A DNA stretch of 64,000 nucleotides, taken from Hirsutella rhossiliensis. Taxonomy: Eukaryota; Ascomycota; Sordariomycetes; Hypocreales; Ophiocordycipitaceae. A program made the translations under genes and the position numbers. A model generated the notes under the pieces. That model was not told the origin of the DNA. It searched no databases and was given only the letters and a program-made list of their open reading frames with translations. Positions within the stretch are counted from its first letter, which is position 1, and each line of letters starts with the position of its first letter. This document shows positions 58,970 to 64,000 of this stretch, in pieces. Location: NCBI RefSeq assembly GCF_020360975.1, contig NW_025408667.1, positions 2,790,001 through 2,854,000 on the forward strand. Direction: 5' to 3'.

Positions 58970-59430
58970 TCGACGTTCTCGCCGGTTTGTGCGCATAAAC
59001 TGTACCTAAACGTAATGATAGTGGCACAACTGCGCATAGGTAAAATCGGACTTAATGCCACCCTCTATGAACAGGGACTCGTGTCCTCCCCCGACTGTCA
59101 CTACTGCAACCTAGGACACCCACAGACGCCGAGTTATATTCTGCTGCGCTGCCCTACCATTATGAAAGTGAGGAGAGGGAAACGATGTGGGAACGTGCCG
59201 GACGCGAAACTACAGAGTTTAAAGAGTTGGTCAACAACCCTGACATCAAATGGCCGGATACGCGGCCCTGATGATGCTAGAAACGGGCTCCGCCTAGCAA
59301 CTCTAGTGGGTTGAGACGGAACAAGTAGTCGAGGACTACAAAGAACTACAGCTAGCTGCTGCGCAAGGCGAAGGCGCAAGTGCAAGCGGGAAAAGCGGGA
59401 ATAGGGGAGCCCGCCCTAGCATTATCAAGG
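58970..59430 (+). pseudogene. C-terminal remnant of a LINE ORF2
   Basis: From about 58995 the plus strand reads L-Y-L-N-V-M-I-V-A-Q-L-R-I-G-K-I-G-L-N and then C-H-Y-C-N-L-G-H-P-Q-T-P-S-Y-I-L-L-R-C-P. This is the LINE C-terminal motif (normally C-x-C...T-x-x-H-x-L-x-x-C-P; the histidine is now tyrosine, CAC to TAC). The frame then breaks, and another frame continues M-W-E-R-A-G-R-E-T-T-E-F. It is a 5'-truncated, frameshifted copy with no RT domain. Base composition is like the surrounding genes, so it is far less RIP-altered than the LINE at 11167-16130. Confidence 0.75.
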
Positions 59431-59922
59431 GCTCGCGATAATTAGGACGCGGGACCAAGCCACCGGGCTCCACGCGTAAGTGACACGTAGCATACATCAA
59501 CATTTCCACAGCCCAGCAGGTCTATATGCCCTGCCCACAAACACGCTCCAATGCCACACCCCCTAGAACGCACAAGACGAGTCAACCAGGCGATTAGAAG
59601 AACCCCTAGACCGAACGCAGGCACTTAGGGGCAAATCAGACCAGAGATTCGGGACCAAATGTCCCCAGAGTAGGCCAGGAAGAGAGCTAAAAGAAAAGCC
59701 GCACGAGGAACCAAAGGAAGAGAAAGCTGGGAGTTGCGTCACACGAGGGAAAGAAAGCACTAAGCAGGACTCCAGGAGGAACGGGACCCCTGTATCTCCA
59801 CACAACGTCTCGGGGGCTTTGCCCCTGGACGGCGCTACGCTGCGTGGCCCATTTCTGGGCCCCCAGAAAGGGTAATGAGACAACCAACCAGACAACCAAC
59901 CAGACAACCAACCAGACAACAA
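59431..59922 (+). mobile_element. Probable 3' UTR and repeat tail of the LINE remnant
   Basis: Non-coding sequence following the LINE fragment. It has two GC hairpins (GGGGC-TTT-GCCCC at 59813-59825, and GGCCC/GGGCC pairs just after), then three and a half copies of GACAACCAACCA at 59879-59922. A short tandem repeat right at the 3' end is a known type of LINE tail. Its extent is inferred from the absence of any other explanation. Confidence 0.4.
59879..59922 (+). repeat. 12-bp tandem repeat GACAACCAACCA, about 3.5 copies
   Basis: Three perfect units (59879-59890, 59891-59902, 59903-59914) and a decayed partial unit. Confidence 0.9.
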
Positions 59923-60572
59923 CTGGTATACTAGCCCCGCGGATTCCAGTTGGCCAACTGACCTTATTGCCACTGCACGCAGCGGGCCGTCACGTCCCGC
60001 AATCCAGAGAGGCGGCGCTTAATAGGCTGGTCCGTCCATCAAGACGCTCTAATATGTCCACCCGCCAGAAATCGCAGAAGAAACTCGACTCCGCGGCAAG
60101 TAAAGCCTTGCGTATGTCGATGGCCGCGACCTCAGGACATTCCGACCTTAGGTTTGCCGAGGAAGAGGTGAGTAAAGCCAGACAGTCTTCTTCCCAGCTC
60201 AGCGGCCATACAGACGAGGTGTCCCCGAGAGCCTTAACAAATATGTCATCTTTCATTTTGCCGGCCACGGCGAATCACATCCGCCGGGACCTTTAAGGAG
60301 CTCTTTGCTTACCAGCGATTGGCAAACGGTCGAACTTATCGGACTCAACCTAAGCCAAAAGCCCCCGTCGCTAGCATGCCTCTCGGCTTGCCCGATGAGC
60401 GAAAGTAGCGCGAACAATCTGCATAATAAAGCTATGCATTTTGATGACCGCTTGCCAGCTGGCAGGCTTTTAGCACGTAGACGCGCATACGAAGTACACT
60501 GCTAAAAGCTCCCTGAATAATATTTACTCCTCAACATGCTCGAATAGGCCTATGTATACGTGGACTCGTTGG
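59923..60572. other. Intergenic region, no recognised gene
   Basis: An 81-codon frame starting at ATG 60054 (to 60296, plus) and a 92-codon frame on the other strand (59990-60268) overlap each other. Neither resembles a known family or shows splice-linked extension. The final part (60300-60572) is presumably 3' flank of the secreted protein gene. Confidence 0.4.
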
Positions 60573-61304
60573 CTATAGCATGATATTCGCCACGGCGGCC
60601 AAGTTGGTAACCGCAGCCATCCACTTGCCCACGTTGCGACGGACATTGACGCCCTCAGATCTCTCCGGCGCCGTCGGCACGGGGACTTTTGTCGTTTCCC
60701 CCGAAGCAGTCGTCTCCGTTGGCGCCCCGGCGACGGTCGAGGTCTCGGTGTGCCCTGCCGGGCCAGTCATTCCCGTGGGCGTCGTCATCATTGCCGAGGT
60801 CGTTGCTGCGGAACGCCGGCTGCCATAGCATCCGGCCAGGGCGATGGTGTCGTTGAGCCATATTGCGCCGTACGGCACCGCAGTCATTGCCGTGAACCAT
60901 CGATTCGGGCAGTAGGTGGCAAACTCGACGGCTTCAGAACTCGACTCCGACCACCACGAAGAAGCGGCGCTGCCATACGAGGAGTACTCGGAGACGAGGA
61001 CCGAAGGAACGGCCGCGGCGAAGGCGCACCACTTGGAGTGCGCGGGGAACTCGCACTCGGGGTTGCCCATTGCGTCCGTTAAGGTGGGCTTGCAGTCCTT
61101 CTTGAGATCCTCGCCATACGACACGAGAGCATCGAGAAGAAGGCCCGTTGGCTTTGGAGGCATAAAGTACTTCTGCAGAGGCTCTGTTGTGCAGGTCCAT
61201 GGGTCTTTGGTGATGGCCGGCTTCGTAGTGGGCAGGATTGTGTCGAAGATGGCAGCCGTGACGACAGTGGCCTCGACAATGACGATGGCCGCTGCTGCCC
61301 TCAT
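60573..61304 (-). CDS. Secreted cysteine-containing protein with Ser/Thr-rich tail, possible GPI anchor
   Basis: Intronless 243-codon gene. Residues 1-20 are hydrophobic (A/V/I-rich), consistent with a signal peptide. The middle has six cysteines in P-W-T-C-T-T, D-C-K-P, P-E-C-E-F-P, W-C-A-F, Y-C-P-N and G-C-Y-G contexts, plus the string S-Y-G-S-A-A-S-S-W-W-S, which I associate with a conserved fungal secreted family sometimes called infection-structure-specific proteins (from memory, unverified). Residues about 165-215 are rich in T, S and P, typical of an O-glycosylated wall-spanning region. The last 17 residues are hydrophobic after a basic stretch (V-R-R-N-V-G-K), as in a GPI signal. The likely location is the cell surface; the function is unknown. 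Confidence 0.8.
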   Translation of the reverse strand: MRAAAAIVIVEATVVTAAIFDTILPTTKPAITKDPWTCTTEPLQKYFMPPKPTGLLLDALVSYGEDLKKDCKPTLTDAMGNPECEFPAHSKWCAFAAAVPSVLVSEYSSYGSAASSWWSESSSEAVEFATYCPNRWFTAMTAVPYGAIWLNDTIALAGCYGSRRSAATTSAMMTTPTGMTGPAGHTETSTVAGAPTETTASGETTKVPVPTAPERSEGVNVRRNVGKWMAAVTNLAAVANIML

Positions 61305-61477
61305 AATGGTTTGGACGTGGGCGTTGAGTCAAGTTGAGTCAAGTGTGAATCTGCGTCGACTGTCTGCGACACCAGGACAACACGGGAAGCAATCTGCTTT
61401 TGTATCTTTACAACTCCCTCGTCGCCTGCCCAACAAGAGTAGCATTGTAGCTAATTGTCGATTGAACGGAGTACTAA

Positions 61478-61700
61478 CCGTAGTAACTCAGTAAATTGAG
61501 CTGACCTTATGAGGACCTGAGGAGATTTGCCCATGTGAGCAAAGCCACCAGTAGCAGAAAAATCCAGAGGTCAGGGGGGCAGCAAGGAGCGTTAGATCTC
61601 TCCTTAATACTGTACAGACTTAACGGGCGTGCAATCTATGAGGCTACATCGCCCCACAACCTTAAGGCCGGCTCGATTTACTGTTACTGAGTTACTACGG
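61478..61700. mobile_element. Small inverted-repeat element (MITE-like)
   Basis: A perfect 17-bp inverted repeat, CCGTAGTAACTCAGTAA at 61478-61494 and its reverse complement at 61684-61700. With a small insertion in the right arm, the similarity continues inward for about 20 more bases (ATTGAGCTGACCTTATGAGG on the left, AATCGAGCCGGCCTTAAGG reading in from the right). Total 223 bp, no coding capacity. No clear target duplication, so transposon origin is inferred. A third copy of the arm is at 63091-63118. Confidence 0.5.
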
Positions 61701-62205
61701 TAGATGTCCGTGGCAAGGATAAGGGAAGCGGAGTCGCGTGTTACAACCGAGTCGCATCCTTGTCCTCGGCCGGGGAATTCGCTACACAGAGTGACATGGC
61801 ATAGCCTGCGTGCCTGAAGCAATAGACTAGGGATGCCGGTCGTGCTCCGTGCCGGCTCTGCGGGACTACCTATTACAGTACTAGTATATCCCTTCATCCA
61901 AAGAGGTGTGTTGCTTCATTGCGTAGTTTGGCTCGATAGCGAAGTGCCGGAATAAGAAGAATCAGTCCCATAAAGTGCGCCAGAGCCCTCGCAGGATGAT
62001 GGCGCATACCAGAATAAGGCGGAGGGAGAAGTCTAAGAGAAAGGACAGGCATAGCAGGATTTGTATAAGCAGGGCCTCTCTTAGAGGCATATCCCTACAA
62101 CGCGACTTAGACAGCTAATTTACTGTTTAAGATGTATTGCGGTAACCTTACTTCTCTAGCTAGGCATAGTCTCGAGCGTAGGTGCCGGGAATGTAGGACA
62201 GTTAG
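61701..62205. other. Intergenic region
   Basis: No family-like coding sequence, RNA gene or repeat array recognised. It includes the 3' flank of the minus-strand ORF that ends at 62206. Confidence 0.5.
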
Positions 62206-63117
62206 TCAGAGAAAAGTAAACTCCCACATCCAGCTGTCTCGCTCCTCCGGCATCGACTGGATCAAGTCATCTATAGCCTTCTTGGCCTCGTCCCTCTGGA
62301 AGGCATCTGGCCACCCGTGCTGCCGGTAAACCTGCCTGATGTACTGGACATCCAGATCCGTTCCCCAGTCTTGAGGCTGGGCGTAGACCTGTTCCTTGGT
62401 GATGTCCACGGCGACCTCGGGGACGTTGTCGGCCTCCAACGTCTTCTTTCCAAAGCACGGGATAAGCTTGAGGCTGCGGTACGCCGCTTTCAGCTCCTCA
62501 AAATACAGACCAACGTCATAGTTTAGGATGTTGTCGGAGCGAACAAGCTCCTCGACAACGCTGCCATCGGCCACCATCAACCACATGTAACGACCATACA
62601 ATTGGCAGCCTTCGGCAAAGTAAAAGACGTCGGCGGCGTCGACCAAGTCGTTCTCGTCATCGCGAAATTCAAAGCAGTCCACCGCCTGGTCTCCTGCTGC
62701 ACAGTCCTCGGTTGTCCAGGCAATGTAGTCTATCAGGTGCGACTTGTAATGCACGGCCGCCTCGTCGTCGCGTCTCTTTTCAAAGTAGGGCAGGTGGCGC
62801 AGCACTTGGACGGTGTAATCGGACTTGAAGCCCGCGCAATACTCCTTGGTCATGTGCGGCCAGCCCCCAGCGGGCGGCACTTTGAGGTTTGCCTCGTCAA
62901 AGTGCAGGGTGGTGAGGAACCGGTAGAAGTTCAGGAATACGGACCCGTATTTTTCTCGGGCGTGTAACGCGGCCTCCCCGGGGACGACGATGCGGTAGAG
63001 GTCGCGTCTTCGGAGACGGGGGGCGAGGCGGAGCACATGGTTGTGAATTTGTGAATGCTTGTTGAATTCTTGCTTGACGTCGGAGAAGTACCGTATTATC
63101 TCAGTAAATTGAGCCGG
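62206..63117 (-). CDS. Hypothetical protein, 5' end uncertain
   Basis: Open frame of 304 codons after an in-frame TAG (63118-63120). The sequence looks genuinely coding: E-I-I-R-Y-F-S-D-V-K-Q-E-F-N-K-H, then L-R-R-R-D-L-Y-R-I, E-K-Y-G-S-V-F-L-N-F-Y-R-F-L-T-T-L, F-K-S-D-Y-T-V-Q-V-L-R-H-L-P-Y-F, and a C-terminal W-M-W-E-F-T-F-L. No signal peptide, membrane segment or catalytic motif is seen, and I do not recognise the family. There is no ATG at the 5' end. The first in-frame ATG (62851-62853) would discard a well-formed ~88-residue N-terminal part, and the ATG at 63036-63038 is in another frame. Either an upstream exon is missing from this reading or the gene is truncated. The inverted-repeat arm at 63091-63118 coincides with the start of the open frame. 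Confidence 0.65.
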   Translation of the reverse strand, partial: PAQFTEIIRYFSDVKQEFNKHSQIHNHVLRLAPRLRRRDLYRIVVPGEAALHAREKYGSVFLNFYRFLTTLHFDEANLKVPPAGGWPHMTKEYCAGFKSDYTVQVLRHLPYFEKRRDDEAAVHYKSHLIDYIAWTTEDCAAGDQAVDCFEFRDDENDLVDAADVFYFAEGCQLYGRYMWLMVADGSVVEELVRSDNILNYDVGLYFEELKAAYRSLKLIPCFGKKTLEADNVPEVAVDITKEQVYAQPQDWGTDLDVQYIRQVYRQHGWPDAFQRDEAKKAIDDLIQSMPEERDSWMWEFTFL

Positions 63118-63118
63118 C
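63091..63118 (+). repeat. Third copy of the inverted-repeat arm
   Basis: CCGTATTATCTCAGTAAATTGAGCCGGC, matching 61478-61505 with four differences. No inverted partner was found downstream up to 63460. Confidence 0.65.
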
Positions 63119-63461
63119 TATAATAAGGGGCCCGATACTGTAGATGGCGTGCCCGCATGAGGAAGAGATTTGCAGAAATTGTCACCTAACAACGTGTGCA
63201 ACAGACCCAACGTCTGTGGCTCCCGGGGACACCGAATGCACACACAGGAAGTCTATTTTCGGCTGGATTAGCAGGAAATCCCGATGGGCCCCGCACATCG
63301 TGTACATACATATATATATATAGAGTCACCCTGACGGATTCCCTCTTTCAGGCAGGAAGGACAGTTGGCCCGGCTCAGGATGGCGGGATGGGCCCGCGTG
63401 ACATCGTGTTGGCCCTGTAACCAGCAGTAGCGTAGTTGAGGCTTATCAACGTTGTATAACC
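63119..63461. promoter_or_regulatory. Intergenic region upstream of the F-box/ankyrin gene
   Basis: No gene seen. A short (TA)n run at about 63307-63321 is TATA-like and is about 140 bp upstream of the ATG at 63462. Probable divergent promoter region. Confidence 0.4.
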
Positions 63462-64000
63462 ATGGCATTGCGTACGCCCGTTGCGACGACCGTTGCGACG
63501 ACCCCTTCTTCCCTCCATCACCTCGGCATCATGTCTCTGATCGCGTTGCCAGTAGAGTTGATTTTACGAATTGCCTGGTTTCTACCCGAAGAACGCTGCA
63601 TGAGCAGGTTGGCCAGAGCCTGCCGCCGCTTCCACCTCTGCATAACCCCCTTTCTCTATCGTCACAACAGGGAGTGCGGTGGAAACACAGCCTTGATGTG
63701 GGCGGTGAGAAACACGTGCCCGAGACGCTGGAGCGTGCCAACCAGGCCGGCACTATAGTCAAGGACCAGAACTTATCACTGCTCCATGGGGCGGCGAAGA
63801 GGGGCGATGAGCAGGTGGTCAAGACGCTCCTGGACGTCTGCCACTTTCACCCTGCTGAGCTGGACGAAGACAATATCACTCCGCTCAGGTACGCAGTCAG
63901 GTGTCCTCATTTCGGGGTTGTCAGACTTCTCCTGGACCACGGCGCGGACCCATCGCAGCGGTCCCGTCCGAGAATGACACCCCTTCACGCAGTAATTGCC
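63462..64000 (+). pseudogene. F-box/ankyrin-repeat protein gene with a frameshift, right end outside window
   Basis: Frame 1 from ATG 63462 (AACCATGG, strong context; an in-frame ATG at 63531 is possible) has an F-box: L-I-A-L-P-V-E-L-I-L-R-I-A-W-F-L (about residues 26-41), then A-R-A-C-R-R-F-H and F-L-Y-R-H-N. It goes on with N-T-A-L-M-W-A-V-R-N, the first ankyrin-like helix, and stops at 63756-63758. From about 63700 another frame carries the continuation: E-T-L-E-R-A-N-Q-A-G, then L-L-H-G-A-A-K-R-G-D-E-Q-V-V-K-T-L-L, then T-P-L-R-Y-A-V and V-V-R-L-L-L-D-H-G-A-D-P, classic ankyrin repeats. The switch, at about 63700-63725, corresponds to one missing base. A GT...AG intron there would be only ~20 bp. 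Such proteins usually pair an SCF ubiquitin-ligase adaptor with target-binding repeats. It is either a young pseudogene or a sequence error. Confidence 0.75.

Noticed and set aside
59844..60296. 150-codon frame beginning in the 12-bp repeat
   Set aside because: Its first part is the tandem repeat read as N-Q-T-T; the rest has no homology I recognise and overlaps an equally long antisense frame.
63307..63321. Telomere or centromere satellite signal in the (TA)n run
   Set aside because: Too short and simple; better read as a TATA-like promoter element.
52876..64000. Biosynthetic gene cluster (MFS plus methyltransferase)
   Set aside because: There is no backbone enzyme such as a PKS, NRPS or terpene synthase in the window, and thymidylate synthase, a housekeeping gene, sits between them.

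Overview
The window comes from a filamentous ascomycete (Pezizomycotina, probably Sordariomycetes; the species cannot be named from the sequence). Evidence: short 50-67 bp spliceosomal introns with GT...AG borders, fungal gene families, and a very large block of retrotransposons whose differences are almost all C-to-T or G-to-A changes in a CpA/TpG context, the signature of repeat-induced point mutation (RIP). It has two sharply different halves.

Positions 1-52875 are a very AT-rich, gene-free block of nested, dead retroelements. I resolve: a chromodomain-bearing Ty3/gypsy element (G1) at 1-4909 and a second copy at 28167-29635 plus 41997-42766; another Ty3/gypsy fragment (G2) at 19957-21103; a Ty1/copia family 'A' with ~480 bp LTRs in five copies (A1 4910-11161, A2 17292-19956, A3 21104-28166, A4 29636-41991, A5 42767-49064); a less decayed Ty1/copia family 'B' with 568 bp LTRs (one full copy 35892-41919 nested in the 3' LTR of A4, a solo LTR at 14386-14953, a truncated LTR at 52359-52875); two ~697 bp solo LTRs of family 'C' (24015-24710, 51652-52348); a LINE (Tad-like) remnant 11167-16130; and a copia pol fragment 'D' 49065-51646. 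Five-base target-site duplications were found for A1, A4, B2, the B solo LTR and both C solo LTRs, which fixes element borders to the base and gives a relative order of insertion (G1 before A, A before B and C).

Positions 52876-64000 are ordinary GC-balanced fungal chromosome with, in order: a DHA1-type MFS transporter (+, 53194-54798); thymidylate synthase (-, one intron, 55328-56308); a thiol/thiopurine methyltransferase-family gene (+, three introns, 57053-58071); a decayed LINE 3' end (about 58970-59922); a secreted serine/threonine-rich protein with a possible GPI tail (-, 60573-61304); a small inverted-repeat element (61478-61700); an unrecognised conserved-looking ORF (-, 62206-63117) without an obvious ATG; and the start of an F-box/ankyrin gene (+, 63462-64000) with an apparent frameshift.

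The genes do not form an evident pathway. MFS and thymidylate synthase converge, and thymidylate synthase and the methyltransferase diverge from a ~745 bp shared intergenic region. No RNA genes, CRISPR arrays or telomere repeats were seen. I found no convincing novel biological system. The most informative observations concern retroelement biology: the tRNA-half primer site, recombinant flanks, a truncation at a palindrome, a RIP border abutting a transporter gene, and a small inverted-repeat family abutting a 5'-incomplete ORF.
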